Positions 26,721 to 34,515 of a stretch of 64,000 bases of DNA are shown one piece after another (position 1 is the stretch's first letter; each line of letters starts with the position of its first letter). The notes beneath the pieces are model-generated. The model saw nothing but the letters and a program-made list of their open reading frames with translations, made no database searches and was not told the DNA's origin. The stretch comes from Candidatus Endomicrobium embiratermitis (lineage in GTDB: Bacteria > Elusimicrobiota > Endomicrobiia > Endomicrobiales > Endomicrobiaceae), in NCBI GenBank assembly GCA_009781315.1, contig WQYI01000006.1, forward strand, positions 28,268 through 92,267, written 5' to 3'. The translations under genes and the position numbers were made by a program.

Positions 26721-27548
26721 TTAATCCTCTCGATTTTCCTGTTCTGTTTCAGGTTCAAGTTCAAAATCGGGCGCCGGAACTTCCGTACTGAGCGGCTTTT
26801 CTTCTTCAATTAATCCCAATTCTTCTTCCTGTTCCTTTACGTTATCTTCGACTTCCTCATTATAAACTTTGTAAATCCTTATATCCTGAAACAGCTCCGA
26901 CTGTTTCGCGGCAACTTGCCTGTTTTTTATAAGTTCCAAAACGGCCATAAAACAAACAATCAAAGCCATTCTGGTTTTTTGCATTTTTAAAATTTCGGTG
27001 AAAGAAATGTACTGTTTTCCTTCAAGTATATCAAGTATTTCTCTTATTTTTGTTTCTATCGGAATTTCCTGATACATTATTTCTTTGATGTCGTCAGGCA
27101 GAGCCGTCAACGCTTCGCGGAAACTTTCCATTAAATCAAAAATCGTCGCTTCCAAAACAAAATCGGTTTTATTTACCACGGGCGCGGGTCTGTAATAAAT
27201 CTGGGAATTTTCTATAGCCTTATAAGATAAAAGTTTTCCTATCTCTTTATATTTTTGGTATTCAATCAATTTATTTTTTAAATTGTCAAACGGGTCTTCT
27301 TCTCCGTCTTTTCCGATTTCCGACGGCAAAAGCGTTTTAGCTTTTATCTGCATTAAAGTTGACGCCATAACGAGAAATTCGCCCGCGATATCTATGTTAA
27401 GCTCTTTCATCAAATCGAGATAAGAAAGATATTCGGAAGTTATATCGGCTATTTTTATCTCGCTGATTTCCAAATCGTTCTTTTTTATTAAATGCAAAAG
27501 AAGGTCTAAAGGACCTTCAAAAGTATCTAAATGAATATCGTATGACAT
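26721..27548 (-). CDS. scpA: Segregation and condensation protein A
   Basis: Kleisin subunit that bridges SMC heads. The 275-residue protein starts with the typical DIHLDTFEGPLDLLLHLIKK, followed by ISEIKIADITSEYLSYL and the C-terminal winged-helix segment ITFTEILKMQKTR-like (here YISFTEILKMQKTRMALIV). A Glu-rich tail follows. An AAGGAAATT ribosome-binding site precedes the ATG. It is separated from trpS by a 143-bp spacer with a long hairpin. Confidence 0.93.
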   Translation of the reverse strand: MSYDIHLDTFEGPLDLLLHLIKKNDLEISEIKIADITSEYLSYLDLMKELNIDIAGEFLVMASTLMQIKAKTLLPSEIGKDGEEDPFDNLKNKLIEYQKYKEIGKLLSYKAIENSQIYYRPAPVVNKTDFVLEATIFDLMESFREALTALPDDIKEIMYQEIPIETKIREILDILEGKQYISFTEILKMQKTRMALIVCFMAVLELIKNRQVAAKQSELFQDIRIYKVYNEEVEDNVKEQEEELGLIEEEKPLSTEVPAPDFELEPETEQENRED

Positions 27549-27562
27549 AATTTCCTTTTAAC

Positions 27563-27690
27563 AACAAAGTTCAAAGTGAAAAGTGTAAAGTGCAAATATT
27601 GTGTTTCGGCAAAGCCGAAACGAATTTTAGGTTTTTGCAAGGCAAAAACACATCATTTCAACTTTTAACTTTGCACTTTAAACTTTGTCT
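27563..27690. repeat. AAAGTGTAAAGTGC-word long hairpin with nested palindromes
   Basis: The outer arms are AAAGTTCAAAGTGAAAAGTG...TAAAGTGCAAA (27564-27597) and TTTAACTTTGCACTTTAAAC (about 27664-27686). Two smaller palindromes lie inside: TTTCGGCAAAGCCGAAA (27604-27620) and GTTTTTGCAAGGCAAAAAC (27631-27649). The whole trpS-scpA spacer is this structure; no gene is visible in it. Confidence 0.75.
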
Positions 27691-27691
27691 T

Positions 27692-28666
27692 TTAAAATTT
27701 CAGGGCTTTCCTTATTTCCGTCATCGTCGCATGCGCGGCTTCTCTCGCCTTTAAGCAGCCGCTTTCAAGTATCTTTTCCAAATACGCTTTATCGTTCATT
27801 AAATCTTTTCTTTTATCTGCAAGAGGCTTCATAAACTCCGAAAGCATTTCCATAATCTGTTTTTTGCACGCCACGCAGCCTATTGTTCCGTCTTTACATT
27901 CCTGTTCTCTAGTTTTATAATTTTCGTTAAATATTTCGTGAAAAGCAAAAACCACGCAGCCGTCCGGATGCCCGGGGTCGTCTTTTTTTATTTTCTTCGG
28001 GTCGGTAAACATACTACGGACTTTTTCTTTTATCGAATCGTCGTCTTCACCCAGAAAAATAGAATTCCCGTACGATTTCGACATTTTTCTGCCGTCAAGT
28101 CCCGGCACCCGCGCGGATTTAGTGAGTTTTTCTTTCGGTTCAATAAGTATCTCGCCGTAAAAATTATTAAAACGTCTTGCGATTTCTCTTGTAAATTCCA
28201 AATGAGAAAGCTGGTCTTCGCCTACGGGAACAAGATCCGCTTTATAAAGAAGAATATCCGCCGCCTGAAGCACCGGATAACCTAAAAAACCGTAATTGTT
28301 TAAATCTTTATTTTGTATCTGGGCAATCTGTTCTTTATATGTGGGACATCTGTAAAGCCAGCCTAAAGGAGTTATCATCGACAATATCAAAAAAAGCTCG
28401 CTGTGCTGATACACCTGGGACTGCTTAAAAATAACGCTTTTTTCAGGGTCAATGCCCGCGGTAAGCCAGTCGGCGATCATCTCCAAAGTATTTTCGCCGA
28501 TTTTGGAAGTGTCGGCATAATCGGTAGTCAAAGCATGCCAGTCTGCCGACATATAATAACAATCGTATTCGTTTTGAAGCTCAACCCAATTTTTCAACGC
28601 GCCGAAATAATGCCCCAGATGAAGTCTCCCGGTAGGACGCATTCCAGACAGTACTTTTTTTCGCAT
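27692..28666 (-). CDS. trpS: Tryptophanyl-tRNA synthetase
   Basis: Class I aminoacyl-tRNA synthetase. The 324-residue protein has SGMRPTGRLHLGHYFGAL (HIGH motif as HLGH), VPVGEDQLSHLEFTREIARR and GRKMSKSYGN (KMSKS). The acceptor-domain insert contains CKDGTIGCVACK, a Cys pattern present in a subset of bacterial TrpRS. A GAGGGG site precedes the ATG. It starts ten bases after the M50 protease gene stops. Confidence 0.96.
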   Translation of the reverse strand: MRKKVLSGMRPTGRLHLGHYFGALKNWVELQNEYDCYYMSADWHALTTDYADTSKIGENTLEMIADWLTAGIDPEKSVIFKQSQVYQHSELFLILSMITPLGWLYRCPTYKEQIAQIQNKDLNNYGFLGYPVLQAADILLYKADLVPVGEDQLSHLEFTREIARRFNNFYGEILIEPKEKLTKSARVPGLDGRKMSKSYGNSIFLGEDDDSIKEKVRSMFTDPKKIKKDDPGHPDGCVVFAFHEIFNENYKTREQECKDGTIGCVACKKQIMEMLSEFMKPLADKRKDLMNDKAYLEKILESGCLKAREAAHATMTEIRKALKF

Positions 28667-28676
28667 TTTCCCCTCG

Positions 28677-29306
28677 TCAAGAGCCGATAATTAATTTTAT
28701 GAAAAAGTTTATAACAGGGCCCACAAAACGCCATAGTATACCCGAATACAACAAAACGACCAAAATCAAAAAACCCGTATACGGATTCAAATTCATATAT
28801 TTGACGGCAAGTTCTTTAGGCAAAAAATAAGTTATGACTTTCGAGCCGTCAAGAGGAGGAACAGGCACAAGATTTATAACCAAAAGAACTATGTTAATCA
28901 AAACCATTATGTACAAAAAAGTTTCTATCGAAGCGCCAAAACCCGCTTGAAAATCCGGAAAAATTCTAATAAGCCTTATTCCCAAGCCAGACACTACGGC
29001 AAGTAAAACATTTGATAAAGGCCCGGCCGCCGAAACCAGAGGTATATCGGTTTTTGGATTCTTAAGCCTGTAAGTATTTATGGGAACCGGCTTTGCCCAA
29101 CCAAAAAGAATGCCTGTGTTCATCAAAAGTAGTACTCCCGGAAGAATAATAGTGCCGAACAAATCTGTATGCGGAACGGGATTTAAAGTAATTCTTCCGG
29201 CCATTTTCGCGGTATCATCGCCCCTTAAATTAGCAACATACGCATGCGCGACTTCATGCACGATAACAGAAAAAACCAGAACTACTATATATATGAATAT
29301 TGTCAT
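28677..29306 (-). CDS. Site-2-protease-family (M50) membrane metalloprotease
   Basis: A 209-residue, approximately six-segment membrane protein of the small S2P/M50B group. The zinc motif HEVAHAY lies in the first membrane segment and the third ligand in NLVPVPPLDGSKV. Family members cut membrane proteins within the bilayer; the substrate is unknown. It is followed by trpS with ten bases between. The ATG lacks a clear ribosome-binding site because the spacer hairpin (29310-29398) abuts it. Confidence 0.88.
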   Translation of the reverse strand: MTIFIYIVVLVFSVIVHEVAHAYVANLRGDDTAKMAGRITLNPVPHTDLFGTIILPGVLLLMNTGILFGWAKPVPINTYRLKNPKTDIPLVSAAGPLSNVLLAVVSGLGIRLIRIFPDFQAGFGASIETFLYIMVLINIVLLVINLVPVPPLDGSKVITYFLPKELAVKYMNLNPYTGFLILVVLLYSGILWRFVGPVINFFIKLIIGS

Positions 29307-29309
29307 TTT

Positions 29310-29398
29310 TAGATGCTTGGAAGTTTAGATGCATGGACGCATAGCAAAAACAAATTCCGTTACTATGCATCCATGCGTCTATGCGTCCAATCTTCCGC
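29310..29398. repeat. ATGCAT-word long hairpin, copy 2
   Basis: The left arm has GATGCTTGGAAG, TTTAGATGCATGG and ACGCATAG. The right arm is CTATGCATCCATGCGTC followed by TATGCGTCCAATCTTCC. It is the same family as 8751-8834. The right arm is nearly identical to 58968-59006, including the CCAATCTTCC end. Confidence 0.75.
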
Positions 29399-29432
29399 CT
29401 TTACAAAATTTTATATTTTTTCCGTTTTTTTG

Positions 29433-29777
29433 TCAATCTGGCATTTTACATTGATTTTTGAAGCTTTTTCTTATAAAATTGCGGCTTATAAAAGCGCTTG
29501 CGATAATAATAATAACCGTACCCTCTATTATGTACTTGCGGTATTTAACAAACATTTCTCTGTCATAATACTCTCCGCAAAGGAATGCCCCTGCAAACAA
29601 AGCTACCCATGAAAGCAAGTATAAACCTAATCCGATAAAATAGTAACTTTTCTTACGCCTGACTTTTGCAAGATGAATAAAAAACGCAAGGCCTGCCCAT
29701 CCGAGCGGAAAGTTTATAATTATTAAAAATAATCCGATTATTACCGAAGCAGGCAGGCTGTTAATAAATTCAATCAT
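29433..29777 (-). CDS. Small multi-pass membrane protein
   Basis: A 114-residue protein with three hydrophobic segments (about 10-36, 47-66 and 82-100), a basic loop (KVRRKKS) and a basic C-terminus. I recognise no family. It overlaps the CpXC gene end by eight bases, which suggests co-translation. Confidence 0.65.
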   Translation of the reverse strand: MIEFINSLPASVIIGLFLIIINFPLGWAGLAFFIHLAKVRRKKSYYFIGLGLYLLSWVALFAGAFLCGEYYDREMFVKYRKYIIEGTVIIIIASAFISRNFIRKSFKNQCKMPD

Positions 29778-30429
29778 TATTCAGCCTTTTTTTGACGTCT
29801 TCAAACATTGATTTATTTTTGGAAAGGCGGTCGAAAAGTTTCGCGTAATGCAGCAGGCTGGAATTATGCTTAAGTAAAATTTTTAAAGCGGAAGTTATAC
29901 TGTTTGCGTCAATCGTCTTACTGCCCTTTAAAACGGGCAAAACTTTTGGTATGGAAAACTTTCTTGCTATGCTTGGCGAAATTTTTAAAGCGCCGATTCC
30001 TATTTTTGAGGCCGTATACTTCAAAACGGATTCTTCATCTTCTACTTCCTGCTCGGATTTTAAAATCAAAACTAAATCTTCTATTCCGAAAATAAGAAGA
30101 GGCTCATAATTGATTTTTTGTTTCTCCGCAAAATTGTCAAGAGCCGAACGGAATTCCTTCAGCATTTTTTCCCTGCACCGCGCAGCCTGATTTTGGAAAG
30201 TCAAAGGATACACAAATGCGATAAGTTCATTTTCGCTGTCGTGGTAAAGAATGAAACATTCGGCATAAAACATCTCGCCGCACTGGGGACAGGAAACGAG
30301 ATTTATTTCACCGGCTATCAAAGCTTCTTTAAGCTCCGGATTATCCGCGACGCTTATGGCGGAAATTAAATCCGCATCAAAAACATTGCCGCAAGGACAA
30401 GTTATTTCCTCAAGATTTGAAATAGACAT
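29770..30429 (-). CDS. CpXC domain protein
   Basis: The 219-residue protein begins with the CpXC metal-binding pattern ITCPCGNVFDAD and then VSCPQCGEMFYAE, followed by the hydrophobic FVYP strand typical of the domain. The rest is helical and of unknown function. The family role is unknown; the two Cys pairs suggest zinc. The ATG has no Shine-Dalgarno. A well-placed -10 box lies only six bases upstream, so the message may be leaderless. Confidence 0.75.
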   Translation of the reverse strand: MSISNLEEITCPCGNVFDADLISAISVADNPELKEALIAGEINLVSCPQCGEMFYAECFILYHDSENELIAFVYPLTFQNQAARCREKMLKEFRSALDNFAEKQKINYEPLLIFGIEDLVLILKSEQEVEDEESVLKYTASKIGIGALKISPSIARKFSIPKVLPVLKGSKTIDANSITSALKILLKHNSSLLHYAKLFDRLSKNKSMFEDVKKRLNND

Positions 30430-30435
30430 ACGGAA

Positions 30436-30464
30436 ATTTTACTATTTTCAAAATAAATTATCAA
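30436..30464 (-). promoter_or_regulatory. Candidate promoter of the CpXC gene (leaderless)
   Basis: On the minus strand, TTGATA (30464-30459) and TAAAAT (30441-30436) are separated by 17 bases; each matches 5 of 6 consensus positions. The ATG follows six bases after the -10 box. Transcription would therefore begin at or beside the start codon. Confidence 0.5.
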
Positions 30465-30482
30465 TCGACAAAAGAAAGTTGT

Positions 30483-30596
30483 TATTCCGCTCTTTTGTCG
30501 TCCCCGAGTGTTTTAAGAGTTTTTTCAAAACTCTGCCTTTGGCAGTTACGGGGATCCATGTTAAACTTGGATTCCCGCTTTCGCGGGAATGACAGA
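30483..30596. repeat. dRS3-like palindromes upstream of the aldo/keto reductase
   Basis: Contains ATTCCCGCTTTCGCGGGAAT (30571-30590) in the context TGGATTCCCG...CGGGAATGACA. A looser inverted pair, GTCCCCG (30500-30506) and CGGGGATCC (30549-30557), lies beside it. It belongs to the same family as 4681-4766, 33608-33682 and 58804-58926. The rest of the 278-bp spacer (30430-30707) holds two divergent promoters and no visible gene. Confidence 0.75.
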
Positions 30597-30646
30597 CAAA
30601 GGCAACTCAATTAGGCGCCAAAGTAAATAAAACAAAAAAACATTTT

Positions 30647-30675
30647 TTGCCAAACGTCATAGTTTTTTATAAAAT
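30647..30675 (+). promoter_or_regulatory. Candidate promoter of the redox/Tat operon
   Basis: TTGCCA (30647-30652) and TAAAAT (30670-30675) are 17 bases apart; each matches 5 of 6 of the sigma70 consensus. The first gene starts about 33 bases downstream with GGCGGAGG as ribosome-binding site. Confidence 0.5.
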
Positions 30676-30707
30676 AGAAAAAATTTGATACACGGCGGAG
30701 GCGCTCG

Positions 30708-31955
30708 ATGAAAAGACGCGAATTTATAGTCAACTCTTTGTTAACCATAGGAGGAGCAGCTTTGCTTGGCGGCTGCGACGTCAAAAACAAAACAAAGACC
30801 GGCGCAAAAAACAACGGTAAAGTAGTAACAAGAAAATTTCAAAATCTGGACATTCCTTTGCTTTCATTCGGCTGCATGCGCCTACCCACAATAAACGGAC
30901 AAATCGACATGGAACAGTTTGAAAAAATGGCGGATTACGCTATGCGCCACGGCGTAAATTATTTTGACACAGCTTATATGTACCACGGAGGGGAATCCGA
31001 AAACGCCGTAGGAAGAATACTAAGCAACTATAAAAGAGACAGTTTTTTTCTTGCGACTAAAAACCCGCTGCGCGCGCTGATTACTAAAGACGACGTCAGA
31101 AGAATCTTTGAAGAGCAGTTGAGAAAATGCCGCGTCGACTATTTTGATTTTTATCTTGCCCATAATATTTCCGTATTAACAATAGATAACTTCCGTAATT
31201 TTGGCGTGTATGAAGAGCTTATGAAACTCAAAGAAGAAGGGTTGGTAAGACACGTCGGGTTTTCCTATCACGGTTCTTACGAACTTCTTGAGGAAGTGGC
31301 CAGCGAATATCCCTGGGAATTCTCCCAGATACAGCTGAATTTTCTCGATTGGACTGCAATGAATATCAATAAAAACTATGAAGTTTTGACAAAAGCCGGC
31401 ATACCGGTACTGCCGATGTCGCCTTTAAGAGGAGGCGCTTTGACCAGACTTACCGGCTCTGCGGCGAAGGTTCTTAAATTCGAAGCTCCGAATGACACGC
31501 AGGCTTCTTTTGCTCTCCGCTGGGTAGCAGGAAGAGAACACAATTTTACCGTTTTAAGCGGAATGAGCAGTTTGCAGCAGATGCAAGAAAATGTTGAAAC
31601 CTTTATAAACTACCGCCCTTTTACGGAAAAAGAAGAACAAATCGCGGAAAGAATATCCGCAATCCTTCAAAAAAAAGGCGAAATAAACTGCACTACTTGT
31701 AATTACTGTGCAGATTGCCCTAGAGGCATACAAATAGCGATTATTTTTGACGCATATAATAATTACAGAGCAACGGGAAATACAGAAGCATTCCTTAAAA
31801 GATACGACGCTCTCAGGGACAGGGAAAAAGCGGACAGATGCATAAAATGCGGGCTTTGCAATGAAAATTGCCCGCAGTTGCTTGATATTCCCCCGCTTTT
31901 GGCAATGGTCGATGAAACTGTAAAAAATCTAAGAACAAAAGAAACGGTGGCATAA
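30708..31955 (+). CDS. Aldo/keto reductase with Tat-lipoprotein signal and ferredoxin tail
   Basis: The 415-residue protein starts MKRREFIVNSLLTIGGAALL and then GGC, which reads as a twin-arginine signal ending in a lipobox. An AKR barrel follows (about 45-305) with DTAYMYHGG (catalytic Asp/Tyr), ATKNP (Lys) and LAHNIS (His). The C-terminal part carries two Fe-S Cys sets, CTTCNYCADCPRGI and CIKCGLCNENCPQ. Cytosolic Fe-S AKRs are widespread; an exported lipid-anchored one is unusual. The next genes encode a polyferredoxin membrane protein and TatA/TatC, which supports export as a folded cofactor protein. The substrate is unknown. Confidence 0.85.
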   Translation: MKRREFIVNSLLTIGGAALLGGCDVKNKTKTGAKNNGKVVTRKFQNLDIPLLSFGCMRLPTINGQIDMEQFEKMADYAMRHGVNYFDTAYMYHGGESENAVGRILSNYKRDSFFLATKNPLRALITKDDVRRIFEEQLRKCRVDYFDFYLAHNISVLTIDNFRNFGVYEELMKLKEEGLVRHVGFSYHGSYELLEEVASEYPWEFSQIQLNFLDWTAMNINKNYEVLTKAGIPVLPMSPLRGGALTRLTGSAAKVLKFEAPNDTQASFALRWVAGREHNFTVLSGMSSLQQMQENVETFINYRPFTEKEEQIAERISAILQKKGEINCTTCNYCADCPRGIQIAIIFDAYNNYRATGNTEAFLKRYDALRDREKADRCIKCGLCNENCPQLLDIPPLLAMVDETVKNLRTKETVA

Positions 31956-31956
31956 A

Positions 31957-33240
31957 ATGGCTATGAAAAAAAATACTTTTTACCGTATCAGACTTATTAC
32001 CGCTGTTTGCGTCGGAATTTTATCTTTGGCGGCATTTACGGGACTTTTTTACGCCGTAAAAATTTTTGACTTACAGCTCGGGGCGCTGCTGCAGAGAGTA
32101 TTCGTTGATTTCTCGATAATAGCTTTAGTTTTACTCGCGTTTATACTGATAATGACTTTTCTTTTCGGGAGATTATACTGCTCCGCTTTATGTCCGCTTG
32201 GAATTTTGCAGGAATTTATCGGCGTATTTAAGAAGAAAAATTCCGGAACGCAGAAAAACCTTTTCTTCAAGTACATAATTGCCGCCATAGTATTCGGAAC
32301 TTTAGCCGGCGGTACAGCCTGTATACTTCGTCTGGCGGAACCTTATACTTATTTCGGTTCGGCTTTTACTTTGTCTGCCTTAGGAATAATCGCGGTTATC
32401 GTAATAATTGTAATCATATTTATAAAAGACAGATTTTTCTGCACAAACATTTGCCCCGTGGGCACGGTTCTGGGATTAATATCAAAATTTTCCGTCAATA
32501 AAATATATTTGCAAAAAACTACATGTACGTCCTGCGGAATTTGCGGAAATATCTGTCCGGCAGGCTGCATAAACACAAAAGAAAAAACCGTAGACAATGA
32601 AATCTGCATAAAATGTTTAAAATGCCTTAACGTATGCCCCGTAAATTCCGTAAAATACGCAATGAGTCCTAAAGAAAAAGAAGAAGTGAAATTCAGCCCG
32701 AAAAGACGCCAGTTTGTTTTAGCGGTTTCAACCGTCGCCGTTTTTGCCGCCGCGGCAAAAGCCGGAGCCGTAATAAAAAAGATTTTGTCGGAAAAATTTT
32801 CAGACGTAATCCTTCCTCCCGGAGCATGGAATGAAGAGAGATTTTTAAATAAATGTTTAAACTGCAATCTCTGCGTTAAGGTATGCCCGACAAATATCAT
32901 AAAAAAAGCCGACGCTAAATACGGAGCCGTAAGCATTGATTTCAGCAAAGGGTTTTGCGAATTCAATTGTATAGAATGTATTAAGGCGTGTCCTGCCGGA
33001 GCATTGCAAAGAATCTCATTGCCTGAAAAACAAAGGATGAGAATAGCCATGATTACTCCTCCGGAAACAGAAGCTCCTAAAGCCGTGGAAGCGTGTCCGA
33101 CGCAAGCGCTGGTTCAAAATCCCAAAGGCGCAAGACCGTTGTTTTCTGCTTCAAGATGCATAGGCTGCGCGGCATGCAAGATAAAAAGTCCGGAAACAAA
33201 TATTCGGATTTACGGCGTTAAAATTCAAAAAATTTTGTAA
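31957..33240 (+). CDS. NapH/NapG-like membrane polyferredoxin fusion
   Basis: The 427-residue protein has four N-terminal membrane segments with the NapH-type motifs GRLYCSALCPLGILQEF and FFCTNICPVGTVLGL. Two 4Fe-4S motifs follow (CTSCGICGNICPAGC and CIKCLKCLNVCPVN). A second RR-containing hydrophobic segment, KRRQFVLAVSTVAVF, then leads into a NapG-like part with more cluster motifs (CLNCNLCVKVCPTN, CIECIKACPAG, CIGCAACK). NapG and NapH are normally separate; here they appear joined, with the NapG Tat-like signal now internal. It should move electrons between quinol and periplasmic or membrane partners, probably the adjacent AKR. Confidence 0.82.
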   Translation: MAMKKNTFYRIRLITAVCVGILSLAAFTGLFYAVKIFDLQLGALLQRVFVDFSIIALVLLAFILIMTFLFGRLYCSALCPLGILQEFIGVFKKKNSGTQKNLFFKYIIAAIVFGTLAGGTACILRLAEPYTYFGSAFTLSALGIIAVIVIIVIIFIKDRFFCTNICPVGTVLGLISKFSVNKIYLQKTTCTSCGICGNICPAGCINTKEKTVDNEICIKCLKCLNVCPVNSVKYAMSPKEKEEVKFSPKRRQFVLAVSTVAVFAAAAKAGAVIKKILSEKFSDVILPPGAWNEERFLNKCLNCNLCVKVCPTNIIKKADAKYGAVSIDFSKGFCEFNCIECIKACPAGALQRISLPEKQRMRIAMITPPETEAPKAVEACPTQALVQNPKGARPLFSASRCIGCAACKIKSPETNIRIYGVKIQKIL

Positions 33241-33243
33241 GAA

Positions 33244-33338
33244 GATGAGCAGTTGGGAGGATGGGAAGTTGAGTAAAGGCAGAGTTTTTTGGTCGTTGTC
33301 GTTGCGTCTCTTCTCAACCTCTCAACTTCTCATCATCT
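33244..33338. repeat. GAAGTTGAG-word hairpin, copy 1
   Basis: The left arm has GATGAGCAGTTGGGAGGATG and GGAAGTTGAG; the right arm is CTCAACCTCTCAACTTCTCATC, with GTCGTTGTCGTTG in the loop. The same arm and loop words recur at 34413-34510. It lies between the polyferredoxin gene and tatA and may separate their expression. Confidence 0.75.
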
Positions 33339-33357
33339 GTAGTTAAAGGAGGCCGTT

Positions 33358-33597
33358 ATGTCTTTGGGAATAGGCGAAATAGTCGTAATTATCATTGCGA
33401 TAGTAATTTTATTCGGCGGAAAAAAAATACCCGAACTTGCAAGAGCATTGGGAAGAGCTTCTTATGAATTTAAAAAAGCAAGAGAGAGCATAGAAAAAGA
33501 AATAACCGCGGCTGAAAGCGAAGCTAAAAAAATTGAAAACGCCGTAAAAGCCGGCGCGACTACGGAAACAAAAGAAAGTGGCAAAAGCAATTCTTAA
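33358..33597 (+). CDS. tatA: Sec-independent protein translocase TatA
   Basis: A 79-residue protein with the TatA/E architecture: a short periplasmic N-terminus, one membrane segment (GIGEIVVIIIAIVILFGGKK), the FGGKKIPELARALG hinge, and an amphipathic charged helix. A strong AAGGAGG site precedes the ATG. tatC follows after a spacer with a dRS3-like repeat. There is no tatB, so the system is of the minimal TatAC type. Confidence 0.93.
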   Translation: MSLGIGEIVVIIIAIVILFGGKKIPELARALGRASYEFKKARESIEKEITAAESEAKKIENAVKAGATTETKESGKSNS

Positions 33598-33607
33598 TTC
33601 CTCTCTT

Positions 33608-33682
33608 TTGTCATCCCCGAAAGTTGTAATCGGGAATCCATTTTCAAAAATAACGTGGATTCCCGTTTTTACGGGAATGACA
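33608..33682. repeat. dRS3-like palindromes between tatA and tatC
   Basis: GTCATCCCCG...CGGGAATCCA at the left and TGGATTCCCG...CGGGAATGACA at the right form an outer inverted repeat. ATTCCCGTTTTTACGGGAAT (33659-33678) is an inner palindrome. Confidence 0.8.
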
Positions 33683-33709
33683 AGAAGATTGATGACATAG
33701 GCTAATAAT

Positions 33710-34420
33710 ATGACGGATAAAGAAGAAAGTTTAACGCAGCACCTGGAAGCGTTAAGAAAAGCGCTTATACGGAGTTTTGCCTGTATTGCAATACTCCTTC
33801 CTTTTGCGTTTTGGGTATCGCCGAAAGTTTTGGATTTTTCCATAAAAGTGCTGCTTGGCGACAGCGGCATACACTTAAATTATTTCTCGCCATTGGAAGT
33901 GTTCATACTCCAGATGAAAATCGCTCTTTTTATCGCTTTAATCGTTTCTTTTCCATACATTGCCAAAAATATCTGGGATTTTATCATGCCGGCATTGCAC
34001 AGCAAAGAAAAAAAGTTTATTAAATCGATAGTATTTTTCTCATCTTTGCTGTTTTGCTTCGGAATAGCTTTTTGTTTTTTTATAATACTGCCTATTATAA
34101 TCCGATTCGGCATGAGTTTTGCCTCGCCGCAAATGCAGCCTGTTTTTGGAGTATCAAATATCATTACGCTTTCTTTAAGCCTGTCAATAGTTTTCGGCAT
34201 TATGTTCCAGTTTCCTTTAATAACTTACGCGCTTATAAAATCAAACATTATTTCTTATGAAAGCGTAAGCTCGAAACGTTCTTACATTATAATAGGTATT
34301 CTGATCATGGCAACCCTGCTTACGCCGCCTGACGTTTTAAGCCAGATTCTGCTGTTTCTGCCTACTTATATGCTTTTTGAACTCGGACTTCTGTTCGCGC
34401 GCAAAAACAACAGAAGATGA
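33710..34420 (+). CDS. tatC: Sec-independent protein translocase TatC
   Basis: The 236-residue, six-segment membrane receptor for twin-arginine signals has the N-terminal SLTQHLEALRKALIRSF (the LxEHLxELR motif), FSPLEVFILQMKIALFIA, and SFPYIAKNIWDFIMPAL. It completes the TatAC translocase encoded beside its likely Tat substrates. The stop codon lies inside the stem of the hairpin at 34413-34510, which separates it from the convergent lipoprotein gene. Confidence 0.93.
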   Translation: MTDKEESLTQHLEALRKALIRSFACIAILLPFAFWVSPKVLDFSIKVLLGDSGIHLNYFSPLEVFILQMKIALFIALIVSFPYIAKNIWDFIMPALHSKEKKFIKSIVFFSSLLFCFGIAFCFFIILPIIIRFGMSFASPQMQPVFGVSNIITLSLSLSIVFGIMFQFPLITYALIKSNIISYESVSSKRSYIIIGILIMATLLTPPDVLSQILLFLPTYMLFELGLLFARKNNRR

Positions 34421-34510
34421 GCAGCTAAGAAGTTGAGAAGCTGAGCAACGACAACGACAAAAAAATATTTGTTTTTGCTCAACTTCTCAGCTGCCCAGTT
34501 TCTCATCTTC
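34413..34510. repeat. GAAGTTGAG-word hairpin, copy 2 (between convergent genes)
   Basis: The arms GAAGATGAGCAGCTAAGAAG and TTGAGAAGCTGAGCAA pair with TTTGCTCAACTTCTCAGCTG and TTTCTCATCTTC. The loop has CAACGACAACGAC. Located at a tail-to-tail gene junction, it could act as a bidirectional terminator-like hairpin, but neither side has a clean T-run. Confidence 0.75.
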
Positions 34511-34515
34511 TTTTT

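Noticed and set aside
32349..33050. 233-residue minus-strand frame opposite the polyferredoxin gene
   Set aside because: The opposite strand encodes clear ferredoxin cysteine motifs; this frame is a shadow.
34413..34510. Hairpin between tatC and the lipoprotein gene as a standard Rho-independent terminator
   Set aside because: The stem is long and imperfect and has no downstream T-run on either strand, so I list it as a repeat only.
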